From the NCBI GenBank assembly GCA_019925095.2, contig CM034412.1:13988001-14052000 (forward strand): 64,000 nt of DNA, written 5' to 3'. The stretch comes from Dendrolimus kikuchii. Lineage: Eukaryota > Arthropoda > Insecta > Lepidoptera > Lasiocampidae. Positions within the stretch are counted from its first letter, which is position 1. Every line of letters begins with the position of its first letter. The notes under the pieces are model-generated. The model was not told where the DNA came from. It did not search any database and worked only from the letters and a program-made list of their open reading frames with translations. Below are positions 43,851 through 55,394 of this stretch, piece after piece. The translations under genes were made by a program, and so were the position numbers.

Positions 43851-44150
43851 ATCCGAGAAATAATACAATTTCCTGCGGCCGGGTAGCCTGTCGTAAGAGG
43901 CGACAAAACAACCCACAGCTAGGTGGTAGGGCATTTGCCCGACTGGATGGCTACCACCCCTGGTCTAAAGCATGTCGCCAAAACAACCTTGAGTTGTGTT
44001 CCGGCACTAGTGACCAGGTTCCAGTTTCCCTTAAGAGAGAAGCAGCGCATTTGTAGCAACTTTACTGTTGCAAATGTCCATAGGCGATGATAACCGCTTT
44101 CCATCAAGTGGGCCGCCTGCCTGTCTGCTGATCTCCTGCAATAAAAAAAA
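43851..44150 (+). mobile_element. S1 repeat, near full length
   Basis: From ATCCGAGAAATAATACAATT (short loss in the head) to CTCCTGCAATAAAAAAAA. Confidence 0.84.
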
Positions 44151-44914
44151 GAGCAAACTTGCAGGTGCTGCACTTAACGAAAGGGAATTAACGCTGCATA
44201 TGAATGTTTGCACCACGGCACCACCAGGGGGGTGCCAACCCTTTTCGAATGTACGGAATGAATGAGATAGGAGGTATGGGATAGAGGGGATGAGATTATT
44301 GAAATCGTTCAGCCGTTTTGGAACCTATACGACGAAAACTTTTAAATTACCACACAGAAAAAAATTCAAAATATAATATTTTTTTAATAACGCCTCGTAT
44401 ACACAGCAATTTTTTTTAACGTTTACTATTTATTTTGAAATCATCTATCAAACAAAGACTTCATTTTTTTTACTAGGCATTAATTATGTATGCAAAAAGG
44501 TACCGTATAAATGTGAAGTTTCCTTAAATATTAAAACGTGCTTTCCATATTTTATTAATAAATTTGATTAACTAGGATAATATTCTTGTACTTAATATAA
44601 TTTTCTCTGACATTTTCTGTGAAAATAAGTAATATCTAGATTTATTATCATTAGATTAAAACCTGCATCGTGGTATAGATGAACATTATAATTTTACAAG
44701 CATTATGTTTCCGCCAAAATACCTAAAGAACTTTTAACTGGTTAAAACTATTCATGACGTCATCACTTGCTACTCTGTACAAAACAAAGAAGATTTTTTT
44801 TGTTTAAGGATCGTCAACAGTTTTTTGGAATAATTCAAGTACAATAATAGACTCACAGCCAAGGGGTAATATGGTGATGTAAAAACTGTATGGACGTGAA
44901 GATTTATCAGATAG
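44151..44914. other. unassigned AT-rich stretch
   Basis: No supported feature. Confidence 0.35.
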
Positions 44915-45020
44915 CTAGCGGTCATGGCAGTCGTTGTCCTGCTCTGAAATAAATAAAAAAATCTAATAACCCGATTCCAGCACCACCTACCGGATCCAAT
45001 TGTTTATCTAAGCCATATTA
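44915..45020 (-). mobile_element. Helitron-like family B, 3' fragment
   Basis: GCTAGCGGTCATGGCAGTCG with the usual TTATTTCAGAGCAGGACAAC on the minus strand; the interior stops at CAGCACCACCTACCGGATCC. Confidence 0.55.
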
Positions 45021-45608
45021 TTAGATTTATTTCGGTCCAAATTGGACCTATGTTTAATCATTGGTGTTATTGACTCTCTAATCTGTGCTGCATAATGTAA
45101 AACTCGTATCTCATTCTCTCGCAGGCTTAGTCCTATACATTTATGCTTTTTCGTTTCACCGAGTTTCAAATCACAACAATTCTAAAGAAGTTTCACTTTA
45201 AAATTAAAAACAACTATAAAAATATTTACAGGTAAAATTGGTCATTCGGGTCGCTGTCGGTGGGGAGCATTCCCAAAATGTTGGCTGCTTTCCACGTTGT
45301 ATAGTAACACTGATTTAGAGCAACGGTGCCCTATATATAGGACAACCCTTTTGGGCACACGAAACTTTTTTCAATTGCATTGAAAAGTCTTGATAGAGTA
45401 TAAACCTCACGCCCCCGTGACCCCGAAGTCTCATATAGGGTTGCCAGCCATACTTTATAATAACGTATCCTACTTTATTTTTAGTAAATATACTTTTGCA
45501 TAAAAATAAAGTATGCGAAAAATCTTTACTGTGATGCTTCAAATGAAAGATATATATATATTACTTATATTCATAACAAGCATCGTGTTCTCCGTCGTTT
45601 ATATACTA
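45021..45608. other. unassigned stretch
   Basis: No supported gene. A 75-codon minus frame at 45315-45542 has no known domain. Confidence 0.35.
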
Positions 45609-45820
45609 CTAGCTATCCCGGCACAGGTCGTTTTGCCATGAAGAAATAAAATTTAGAACCCGATTCCAGCGCCACCTACCGGGTCCAAATGTAAGTTATC
45701 CTATCTTTAAAGTCGGATCAAACTGCACACGGTGTGCAAATTTGATTAAAATCGGTGAAGTAGTTTAGGAGTCCATCGCGGACAAACAACGTGACACGTA
45801 ATTTATATATATTAAGAAGA
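45609..45820 (-). mobile_element. short Helitron-like element
   Basis: Minus strand TCTTCTTAATATATATAAAT ... ACGACCTGTGCCGGGATAG then CTAG, between host A and T. It lies directly against the element containing the 60-bp minisatellite. Confidence 0.68.
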
Positions 45821-45825
45821 TATTC

Positions 45826-47355
45826 CAGTTGGCTATTTTTTAATAGCTTCAATGTTTCTTCTCATGTCGCCATTTTAGATTCATTATTGGAAAAAACTCT
45901 GTAAGTGAATGCTCGATCGATAATAGTTTAGTAATCTATAAATATTATAAAATTATAAATTTGCCGTATCTGTAAATGTACAGAATTAATATAAATGTAC
46001 AGAATTATAAAATTCCAAATGTGCCGTATCTGTAAATGTACAGAATCAATATGAATGTACATAATTATACAATTCTAAATATGCCGTATCTGTAAATGTA
46101 CAGAATTAATATAAATGTACAGAATTATAAAATTCTAAATATGCCGTGTCTGTAAATGTACAGAAACAATATGAATGTACATAATTATATAATTCTAAAT
46201 ATGCCGTGTCTGTAAATGTACAGAAACAATATGAATGTACATAATTATATAATTCTAAATATGCCGTATCTGTAAATGTACAGAATTAATATAAATGTAC
46301 AGAATCAATATAAATGTACAGAATTATAAAATTCCAAATGTGCCGTATCTGTAAATGTACAGAATCAATATAAATGTACAGAATTATAAAATTCTAAATA
46401 TGCCGTGTCTGTAAATGTACAGAAACAATATGAATGTACATAATTATATAATTCTAAATATGCCGTATCTGTAAATGTACAGAATTAATATAAATGTACA
46501 GAATTATAAAATTCCAAATGTGCCGTATCTGTAAATGTACAGAATCAATATGAATGTACATAATTATACAATTCTAAATATGCCGTATCTGTAAATGTAC
46601 AGAATTAATATAAATGTACAGAATTATAAAATTCCAAATGTGCCGTATCTGTAAATGTACAGAATCAATATAAATGTACAGAATTATAAAATTCTAAATA
46701 TGCCGTATCTGTAAATGTACAGAAACAATATAAATGTACAGAATTATAAAATTCTAAATATGCCGTATCTGTAAATGTACAGAATCAATATGAATGTACA
46801 TAATTATACAATTCTAAATATGCCGTATCTGTAAATGTACAGAATCAATATAAATGTATAGAATTATAAAATTCTAAATATGCCGTATCTGTAAATGTAC
46901 AGAAACAATATAAATGTACAGAATTATAAAATTCTAAATATGCCGTATCTGTAAATGTACAGAATCAATATGAATGTACATAATTATACAATTCTAAATA
47001 TGCCGTATCTGTAAATGTACAGAATCAATATGAATGTACGTAATTATACAATTCCAAATGTGCCGTATCTGTAAATGTACAGAATCAATATAAATGTACA
47101 GAATTATAAAATTCTAAATATGCCGTATCTGTAAATGTACAGAATCAATATAAATGTACAGAATTATAAAATTCTAAATATACCGTATCTGTAAATGTAC
47201 AGAATCAATATAAAATATGTACATAATTATAAAATTCTACATATGCCGTATCTGTAAATGTACAGAATTATAAAATTCTAAATATACCGTATCTGTCAAT
47301 GTACAGAATCAATATGAATGTACAGAATTATAAAATTCCAAATAGGCCGTATCGT
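45826..47355 (+). repeat. 60-bp minisatellite, about 23 units, inside an interspersed element
   Basis: From 45960 the unit GCCGTATCTGTAAATGTACA, GAATCAATATAAATGTACAG, AATTATAAAATTCTAAATAT repeats with a 60-bp period. Variants alternate in places (GAATTAATATAAATGTACAG versus GAATCAATATGAATGTACAT), giving a local 120-bp period. A 20-bp duplication shifts register near 46300. The leader 45826-45959 (ATTCCAGTTGGCTATTTTTT) matches 53893 and, inverted, 50500. Confidence 0.93.
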
Positions 47356-47504
47356 CGGAATAGGGTAATAAGTATTAAGATATGATATTCATCAATAAAA
47401 AAATTATAATTAAAAAACAACACTCGCAACATCAGTCTAACCATTCATTTGTCATGATCTTTCCCGGCCGATTTCGGCATTGGTGGCTGCATTTAAACTC
47501 ATTT

Positions 47505-47761
47505 TCATTTGTGTGATTTAGGTGAAATTATTTTTGTGTGTGGTCAAGTGGATCCCGAGATGGTTTAGATTCACAATTGGACCCGGTAGGTGCCACTGAA
47601 CACCTCTTTAACGGTGGGACCTATTTCGATGATTTTTTCTGTATTTTCAAGTAGATTCGAATATGGTTTAGATTAACAATTTGTCCCGGTTGATGGCGCT
47701 GCTATCGGTTTCTAGATTTTTATTTTTTAAGGGCAAGACAACGTCTGCCGGGTACAGCTAG
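47505..47761 (+). mobile_element. Helitron-like family B, 3' part
   Basis: Two diverged sub-units (GATGGTTTAGATTCACAATT, ATGGTTTAGATTAACAATTT) then ATTTTTATTTTTTAAGGGCA and CGTCTGCCGGGTACAGCTAG|T. The 5' end is not defined. Confidence 0.65.
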
Positions 47762-48065
47762 TATTATATAAACACAGTACATATCATAATACATACAAAA
47801 TAAGCCACACTAGTATACCTGGGAGTACCAAAAATAATTAAAAACCATGATTTTAAAAGAGGATACTGACTTAGCTTGTCTGATGTTGAGTGGCAGTGAA
47901 CTCCATAAACGTACAGCCTGTACTGTGAAGAAGTTATCAACGAAGGAAGATGCGTGTACAGTTATTTTTCTCAAAAGCAACTGGCAACCCTAGTCTAAAC
48001 CCCGAAAGCCTCGAATACCTAACCATACCGATAGATGCACATTTGCGACGTTTTAGGGTTTCTTG
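47762..48065. other. unassigned stretch
   Basis: Nothing recognised. Confidence 0.35.
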
Positions 48066-49073
48066 CAGGGCGTTCCATTTGTAGCTCACAACGCCCAAAA
48101 TGCTCAGTTAGCCGTTCCACAAGGCGACCGCGGTCGTTGTGGTTGTGGCGAAAACGTCACTAATGACGTCATCATTTTCGATCACACAACGCTCACAACG
48201 ACCCACGTCAAGAGGTGGGTCGAATAGCCGTTCCACTTGGGTTTACGATTGTAACGCGGGCAATCAAGTGGAACGGGATAAATCGCGGTCGTGAACGTGG
48301 TCGTTGTGAGTCCCTAATGGAACGTAGCCTTTGTGTATAGCAGTTCCTATGACAATCACGGCTGTGTTTGGAAGATGGGGAGCCGCCAAAGTACCGACAC
48401 ATATTGCTGACGGGTAATTGCAGGAATCAAATAACCCTGTCATTTATAACATTTATAATTTTGGGTTTGATATCTACATAGCCAAATTATTATTGCAGGA
48501 GTTTAGCTGACAGGCAGACGGCCCACTCGATGGAAAGCGGTTACCATCGCCTCTGGACATTTGCAACACCAAAGGTGCTACAAATGCGCTGCTGCTCTCT
48601 TAAGGGACACTGGAACCTGGTCACTAATGCCGGAACACAACTCAAGGTTGTTATGGCGACATACTTTAGACCAGGGGTGGTAGCCATCCAGTCGGGCAAA
48701 TGCCCTACCACCTGGCGTGGTACCATTATAATAATTAGGATTTAAAATATTTACTTTATGACGACATTTCACTCTCGCATCTATGTTGACAGTTGTCAAT
48801 TAATATCCATATAGGCTACGTTCCATTAGGGACTCACAATGACCACGTTTACGACCGCGATTTGTCCCGTTCCACTTGCTGGCGTTACAATCGTAAACCC
48901 AAGTGGAACGGCCATTCGGCTCACCTCTTAACATGGGTCGTTGTGAGCGCTGTGTGATCGAAAATGTTGTCGTCATTAGTGACGTTTTCGTCACGAGCAC
49001 AACGACCGCGGTCTCCTTGTGGAACGGCTAACTGAGCACTTTGGGCGTTGTGAGCTATTTTTAGAACGCCCTG
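48066..49073. mobile_element. foldback element with CAGGGCGTTC ends, carrying an S1 copy
   Basis: The left arm (48066-48345) and right arm (48810-49073) are inverted copies of about 265-280 bp. The outer ends CAGGGCGTTCYA and complement resemble hAT-type termini. Shared blocks are AGCTCACAACGCCC, GTTAGCCGTTCCACAAG, ACGACCGCGGTC and CAAGTGGAACGGG. The 8-bp flanks GTTTCTTG and ATAGTCTG do not match, so the superfamily is unproven. The centre holds an S1 repeat at 48493-48716. A right-arm fragment recurs at 55700-55806. Confidence 0.8.
48493..48716 (-). mobile_element. S1 repeat, 5'-truncated at the hairpin
   Basis: From TGCAGGAGTTTAGC to CTACCACCTGGC. The missing sense 5' end starts exactly where the copies at 60271 and 61161 also begin. 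Confidence 0.8.
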
Positions 49074-49384
49074 ATAGTCTGGCCTACCGGCCAGTAGGCT
49101 AGAGTGAAGAGGCTTTAATCGCCACATTACGTCTAGGGTTGCCAACTATAATTTTGTAATAACGTATCATAGTTTATTTTTGGTAAAGATACTTTTAACT
49201 TTTGTATAAAAATAAAGTATGTGAAAATACTCTATATCCAATCGTAAAATGATACACTAATATGGATATCTACTGAAATATTTTCCATCGAGCTTTCATT
49301 GAAAGAGTTTTTACAGTATGAATCTAAAATGGCGAGATAAAACGAACACGACATCTATAAATTTAATAAAAAAATAAGGAAAGA
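49074..49384. other. unassigned stretch
   Basis: Sequence near 49140 (GTTGCCAACTATAATTTTGT) resembles 45433 (GTTGCCAGCCATACTTTATA). Possibly one repeat. Confidence 0.35.
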
Positions 49385-49515
49385 AAGAAAAGAAAGAAAG
49401 AAAAACTTTATTTGAAGAAATTGCGACGCAATTACATTCCTTATACATTTTTATACACAAAGCATATTTTGAGAATTTGTACGCCGCATTTTCAGCATAA
49501 AAAGCATAAGGTAGT
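49385..49515 (+). repeat. repeat Z, unsplit copy
   Basis: GAAGAAATTGCGACGCAATT, CATTCCTTATACATTTTTAT, GAGAATTTGTACGCCGCATT. It runs straight across the position where the hAT element sits at 2910, and is preceded by a GAAA microsatellite. Confidence 0.7.
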
Positions 49516-50226
49516 TGTTTATTTAAGTTCAAATTAGGAATCTAAAGATAACTTCCAATAAATTTAAGGATAAACAAAAACTGTTAGTGTAAGCTAGAAG
49601 CATACAAAAATAGTGTCTTCAAAAGAAGAAATAAACAAATAAAATTTTGAAAAATATTTCTATGTCTTCCAAATAATTTATTTTTTCCCTACTAAAAAAA
49701 TGTAATACGTTATATTTCTCAAAAATTGTTGGCAACCCTAATTACGTCCCATACTAAGGAGCGGCGACATTTTCATAAGCTTTTGAAAAATGTTTTTAAA
49801 TATAAGCTTTTGAGATCCTGGATATCATGTAGCAGCAGACTGCTAGCCAAGACAAGTAAAACGAGCCCAAACACGACGGGTCTATCTTGTCTAGTACAAG
49901 AGTTCCTATGGCCACCTTCCAACTCCATCATCAGATCAGCTCCACTGTACCATATTATTGCATTATCACTTGATATACATATGTGTGCAAAATTTCAGTT
50001 CAATCGGAAACCGGGAAGTTGGTCAAATTTAACTTGCAAGATTCCACCTGAACTTACATACATACATCCATTGCAAGTTAAATAAAAGCTTGTAAAAAGT
50101 AGTAGTAGTAGTGTTCAAAGATCTATATAGACGCATTAATTTTGAAAATTATCTGTGTTTCGCATAATAATATATCATCAGACAAACAGACATATTGTAA
50201 CAAACACGGCATTTTTATAATATCTA
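49516..50226. other. unassigned, possible LINE tail
   Basis: 49740-50110 ends AAATAAAAGCTTGTAAAAAG then (TAG)n, a tail form seen in LINE ends. The 119-codon plus frame here is not recognised. Confidence 0.35.
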
Positions 50227-50443
50227 TCTTTATATACATATATATATATATATAATTCTTCTGTACGTATGTTGACAGTGAACTCCTCCTAAACGGTTGG
50301 ACCGATTTGAATGAATTTTTTTGTGTGTGTTCAAGTGGATTCGAGGATGGTTTAGATTCACAATTGGACCCGGTAGGTGGCGTTGCAATCGGGTTCTAAA
50401 TTTTATTTCTTCAGGGCAGAACAACGTCTGCCGCGACAGCTAG
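50227..50443 (+). mobile_element. Helitron-like family B, short complete copy
   Basis: A|TCTTTATATACATATATATA at the start, the GGATGGTTTAGATTCACAAT and GACCCGGTAGGTGGCG blocks once each, and CGTCTGCCGCGACAGCTAG|T at the end. Confidence 0.75.
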
Positions 50444-50526
50444 TATTATTATAAAATTCCAAACATGCAGTGTCAGTCCATTGATGCTATTAAAAAAAAA
50501 CAACTGGAATGCACCACACAAACGAC

Positions 50527-51278
50527 GGAGAACATGATGCAATTTTTTTTAGCTTTCTTGTTTGTTTGTCTGTGTTCGGGAATTACGTAAAAACTACTAA
50601 GCCGATTTCGATACAGCTTTCGTTGATCGATAGCAAATTCTTAGAATTCAAATTTGCGCTACTTTTTATCCTGTGAATCTCGCAGAAAATGTTCTGGGAA
50701 TTATTTAAAAAAATCGAATTCCAATGTGTTTTTTTCACTGATCTATAACAAATTTTATGTAATAAAATCTGTATATATAAAAGAAAGTCGTGTGAGTTAC
50801 ACTATTTATAACTCAAGAACTGGCAACAAAGCTGAAAATTGGTGGGGAGGTAGCTTAGAACCAGGAGACGGACATAGGATACTCGTCATCTCGTTGGACC
50901 CGGTAGGTGGCGCTGAGATCAGGTTCTAGAATCCTCCTAATCACCTGGAGCGATTTTGGTGATTATGTTTTTGTGTGTTTGAGTGGCTTCCCGGATGTTT
51001 TAAATCCACAATTGGAACCGGTAGGTCGCGCTGGGATCAGGTCCTAGACTTTTATTTTTTCAGAGCAGGACAACGTCTGCCGGGGCCGCTAGTATGTTAT
51101 ATTTTTATGCCGGGAATCCCGCGGGTATTTTCCCGGAAGCAGTTTGAAGTTGTTCGGTTGCATAAAAATTAGCTTATTCCGACACATTTTTTACTAAAAA
51201 GATAGATTACATTCTTTTTAAAATGTGGAGTCCCGCGGGAATTTCAGGCCAAGCGTGGACGAAGTCGCAGGTAATAGC
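50527..51278 (+). mobile_element. Helitron-like element split by a second Helitron
   Basis: The outer element shows TTGTTTGTTTGTCTGTGTTC, ACGTAAAAACTACTAAGCCG and, after the inner insert, GGACGAAGTCGCAGGTAATAG CTAA. The inner element 50768-51092 starts TCTGTATATATAAAAGAAAG after A (50767) and ends GCCGGGGCCGCTAG before T (51093). Confidence 0.68.
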
Positions 51279-51355
51279 TAATAAATTATTTTCAATTTTT
51301 AAATAGTTGCTAATTTATTGGCACATAATATATAAATCAATATTAGTTCAAACAT

Positions 51356-51654
51356 GCTCCGGTGGTTCGGGCATGTGGAAAGAATGCATGATGAAAGAAT
51401 GACTAAACAGATATACAATGCAAAAGTGGATGGATGCAGAAGTCGTGGAAGGCCACGACACACCTTCCATGATCAAATTGATCGTGTACTAGCAGAAGGT
51501 GATGTCAGGAGCCTTAAGAACAGACGAGCGTGCATGACAAGAGTTATGAATGTCAAAGAAGCAAGTGAGGTGTGTAAGAATAAGCCTAAATGGCGCTCTG
51601 TTGTTCGTGCCTACCCCGCAAGGGAACTGGCGTGAAGTTATGTATGTATGTATG
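51356..51654 (+). mobile_element. LINE tail with (GTAT)n end, copy h
   Basis: The cleanest tail copy. The frame is open from MLRWFGHVERMHDERMTKQ to VVRAYPARELA with no stop. TAGTTCAAACAT at 51344-51355 is repeated at 51655-51666 (12-bp target duplication). Confidence 0.87.
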
Positions 51655-51760
51655 TAGTTCAAACATAGTAACAATTGTATTTTTAACTCAATTCAAATTG
51701 GTATAGGTATATAATAAGAACAATAATTTACTTAACGGAGGAAGAACCACCGTAAAAAGT

Positions 51761-52015
51761 GTGACGTCAGCAATGCTGACATCACGATTGTTGGCTTCTT
51801 GGTGACGACCCATATTTGAGTCCTCCAAATAAAATTTCAAGAGTACTCGGTATCGTTTATTCGAAGAGCGTTACGACTTCCCAGAGAGGTCCGTCCCGTT
51901 CGACGGCTCGAACAATAATGAGCCATGCCGGCCGAACCTTCCGCTTTTATAGTCGTGAACAAACAACTGACGTTTCCTGACCGCTACGTTTTCTTTTTAA
52001 ATTTTAGCGGTTACG
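51761..52015 (-). mobile_element. possible LTR promoter region
   Basis: The minus strand has CACGACTATAAAAGCGG (TATA box), then GC-rich sequence, AATAAACGATACCGAG and ATTTTATTTGGAGGACTC. This is LTR-like order, but no second copy and no target duplication were found. Confidence 0.4.
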
Positions 52016-52693
52016 GATTCAGATTTCCGTTTGGATTAATAACAAAGGTGAACATAATGTAATTAAGCTTGAATATCAGATGTTTGTTTAAACACTTACT
52101 TTGTTATTGTTCCATGTTTTTATACAACACATAAAAATTTTAAGAAGGTTATAAACAATATAATGTACCGAACATTATATTAACCTAACACAGGCATCCT
52201 AGTTATAGATAGAAAGTAAACATAAGCTACAAGGAGCTGGCTACACGAAGCGCACTTCAACTCTTATTAAAGCACCCCACTATAAAATTAATATCATCAT
52301 CCATCACACCACTCTACGATATTACAACGCTACTTATCACATTACAATCGGTGGAGTGACACCCTTATAGATTCTATCTTTGTTATCTATATTCCACGAT
52401 ACAAGACATCGTAAGTCCATTCCATTCACTTAGAATTTTAAACCTTATTCCTAATACAATTACAGCACAAATCTGCTTGGAGATGAAGTGTCAGATACAC
52501 GACCAAAGATATCTCGACAGATAAAAGTACCCACTTTGGAACGTGACAAAGGCATTTTAGCCGCAAAAGGAAATTCGTATTGACGGCAACAACCTTTGAT
52601 GATTTTCGCCACAAATGTAAGCCCATAACCGATCTTGTTAGAAAATTATGAAAACTTCTTCTGTAGCACGCTTTCTATAAAATTTTAGTCTTA
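52016..52693. other. unassigned stretch
   Basis: No gene or repeat. The sequence around 52260-52380 is less AT-rich and unique within the window. Confidence 0.35.
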
Positions 52694-53247
52694 CATACAT
52701 ACATAACTTCACGCCAGTTCCCTTGCGGGGTAGGCACGAACAACAGAGCGCCATTTAGGCCCATTCTTACACACCTCACTTGCTAGTACACGATCAATTT
52801 GATCATGGAAGGTGTGCCGTGGCCTTCCACGACTTCTGCATCCATCCACTTTTGCATTGTATATCTGTTTAGTCATTCTTTCATCATGCATTCTTTCCAC
52901 ATGCCCGAACCACCGGAGCATTCCTTTTCTTACCTTCACCCCGACACTCTCTTTCAGACCAACTCTCTTTCTTACTTCGGTATTACGAACGCGGTCCGCG
53001 AGCGTCACTCCGCAGATTTTGCGCAGTGCTCGCATCTCAACCGCGTTTACTCTACTTTCATGCTCTCTCTTCCATACCCAACTCTCGCTTCCATACGTGA
53101 GCGTAGGTACCAGCACCGCGTTGTGTATGGCGAGCTGGGCCTTCTGGCTGAGGTTCTTAGCACTTAGAAGTTTACCTAACGCTCCATTCAAACTATTCCC
53201 CAAATTTATTCTTCTTTCTATATCAACGGTGTACCTTCCATCCCTTC
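52694..53247 (-). mobile_element. LINE tail with (GTAT)n end, copy i, longest
   Basis: The minus frame runs from RDGRYTVDIERRINLGNSLN through KAQLAIHNAVLVPTLTYGSE, MRALRKICGVTLADRV and LRWFGHVERMHDERMTKQ to AYPARELA. A 23-codon in-frame deletion removes EGDVRSLKNRR and following residues. AATTTTAGTCTTA lies at 52681-52693 and again at 53248-53260, a perfect 13-bp target duplication. It defines the most 5' known portion of the family here, still short of the RT core. Confidence 0.88.
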
Positions 53248-53278
53248 AATTTTAGTCTTAATAACTTTTATTTTAATA

Positions 53279-53526
53279 CTAGGGTATGCCCGCGGCTTCA
53301 TCCACACTTGACTTGAAAGACACAAAGTACCGCAGCAGTCGTTTTAGTGAAAACTGTTTATGCACCCGAACAACTACAAACCGCTCCTGGGAAAATTCCC
53401 GCGCGATTCATAGGATAAAAAGTAGCACTGATTTTAAGTCTAAGAATTTGCTATCGATCAGCAAAAACCGTATTGAAATCGGCCTAGTAGTTTTTACGTG
53501 AATCCCGAACAAACAAACAGACTCTT
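53279..53526 (-). mobile_element. Helitron 3' part truncated by S1
   Basis: CTAG at 53279-53282 (minus sense) with GCCGCGGGCATACC before it. The interior ACTACTAGGCCGATTTCAAT and ATTCACGTAAAAACTACTAG matches the outer element at 50527. It ends at the S1 start. Confidence 0.65.
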
Positions 53527-53840
53527 ATCCGTGCAGGAATGGAGAAAGAATACAATTTCCTGCGGCCGGGCGGCCTGTCGTAACAGGCGACTTAACAACC
53601 TACAGCCAGGTGTTAGGGCATTTGCCCGACTGGATGGCTACCCCCCCTGGTCTAAAGTATGTCGCCATAACAACCTTGTGTTGTGTTCCGGCATTAGTGA
53701 CCAGGTTCCAGTTTCCCTTCAGAAAGCAGCAGCGCATTTGTAGCAACTGTGGTGTTGCAAATGTCCATAGGCGATGGTAATCGCTTTCCATCAAGTGGGC
53801 CGTCTATCTGTCTGCTGATCTCCTGCAATAAAAAAAAAAA
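53527..53840 (+). mobile_element. S1 repeat, full length
   Basis: ATCCGTGCAGGAATGG to CTCCTGCAATAAAAAAAAAA. One of the most complete copies. Confidence 0.87.
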
Positions 53841-53892
53841 CACAAGAAATGTAAAAAAAATTGCGTCATGTTCGTTTATCATTTATATATCT

Positions 53893-53968
53893 ATTCCAGT
53901 TGTTTTGTTTTTTAACAGCTTCAATTTACAGACACAGCATGTTTAGAATTTTATAATATTAGATTAGA
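53893..53968 (+). repeat. single-copy relative of the minisatellite element
   Basis: ATTCCAGTTGTTTTGTTTTT, TAACAGCTTCAATTTACAGA, CACAGCATGTTTAGAATTTT: the leader and one unit without amplification. Confidence 0.6.
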
Positions 53969-54124
53969 ATTTAGGCCGATTTTTCAATCATCAGATAAAA
54001 TTATCAGTCGAATAAATTATAACTGGACTAATTTCAAAAGTGAAACGATTCAACATTCTGCAAGTTACTAACAAAAACGTTGTTATGTTAACGCGAATGA
54101 AGTTCTAGCACTAATAATAAGTAA

Positions 54125-54395
54125 ATAACAGTCTGTAAACATCCCACTGCTGGACTCGAGCAACCCACGGGAACGGACAGTATACCCGCCACGCTTGTCT
54201 AAAGCGGCTTGGCAGGTTTGACACATCGTTTATCACGATGTTTTTCTTCACCATTGTTAGCACGTGGTAAATGTAGCAATATGCACCTTTGGCCAGAAAA
54301 CTGGCTAAATGGTGCATGCGTTCCGGCTAGGATTCGTACTCACACCTTGAGACTGGAACGCGTGCGTTAGCCATTAAGCTACCACGACTTAAGTT
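54125..54395 (-). mobile_element. tRNA-derived SINE, family T1
   Basis: The minus strand begins TCGTGGTAGCTTAATGGC, has TACGAATCCTAGCCGG in the B-box position (degenerate), then CACGTGCTAACAATGGTGAA, and ends CCAGCAGTGGGATGTTTACA. Confidence 0.78.
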
Positions 54396-54694
54396 CTAGA
54401 ACTGCTACTAAATAAATCCAATTTATTACCAAAGTTTATACACAAAACAGAGTTTGGTTAATTGCAAGTATTTTACCTTTCTAACCTTCATGAAAGCTTA
54501 GCAAGTAATCCCAAACTTCATTAGACGATATAGAGACGTTGGTATTAATTTGAGGGGAAATAGTACAATTCTGTCTACCCCGGATTAGGTAGGTAGTAAG
54601 CCCTTCAAATTGAACCTTATATATCCTTTAAGGCAGAAAAGTAACATAAAGGTCTTTTATTTGCTAAATTAATACAGAAAACAAGATTTGGACG

Positions 54695-54875
54695 GTCTGT
54701 AGGGGTGATCAGAGTTATCATTTAAGTATGAAACCTCTGATCACACACACGTATGTGTGTCAGCGTGATGATATACTTAACTGTGTTGTGGTTGTAACAA
54801 GCGTCTTCTTATTCAACAGTACCAGGTTCAATCATATACGTGGATTAATTGAATACAGTATTTATTAGTGATATC
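54695..54875. repeat. repeat shared with 22735-22930
   Basis: Inverted relative to the first copy; it stops where the S1 copy begins. Confidence 0.6.
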
Positions 54876-54882
54876 TATATAT

Positions 54883-55194
54883 ACCGTGCAGGAACGGAGA
54901 AAGAATACAATTTCCTCCGGCCGGGCGGCCTGTCGTAAGAGGCGACTAAACAACGCACAGCCTGGTGGTAGGGCATTTGCCCGACTGGATGGCTACCACA
55001 CCTCGTTTGAAGTATGTCGCCATAACAACCTTGAGTTCTGTTCCGGCATTAGTGGCCAGGTTTCAGTGACCATTAAGAGAGCAGCAGCGCATTTGTAGCA
55101 CCTTCGGTGTTGCAAATGTCCATAGGCGATGGTAACCGCTTTCCATTAAGTGGGCCGTCTGCCTGTCCACTGATCTCCTGCAATTAAAAAAAAA
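54883..55194 (+). mobile_element. S1 repeat, full length
   Basis: ACCGTGCAGGAACGGAG to CTCCTGCAATTAAAAAAAAA. Confidence 0.87.
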
Positions 55195-55394
55195 CCTCGA
55201 GAACGGCTGGACTGATTTTGGTTTTGAATTATTTGTGGAAGTCCAGGGAAGGTTTAAAAGGTGAGTAAATATGAAAAAAATGCTTGGAATATAGTAAAAA
55301 CTATTCTATTCTATTTTTGTTCGGCGATGGCTCCAGCGCTTTAATGTGCGTTGATTTTGCCAATGTCGGGGTGACTTTGGGAGTGACTATATAA

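Noticed and set aside
45960..47350. CRISPR-like regular array
   Set aside because: Units are contiguous 60-bp repeats without unique spacers, in a eukaryotic setting; it is a minisatellite.
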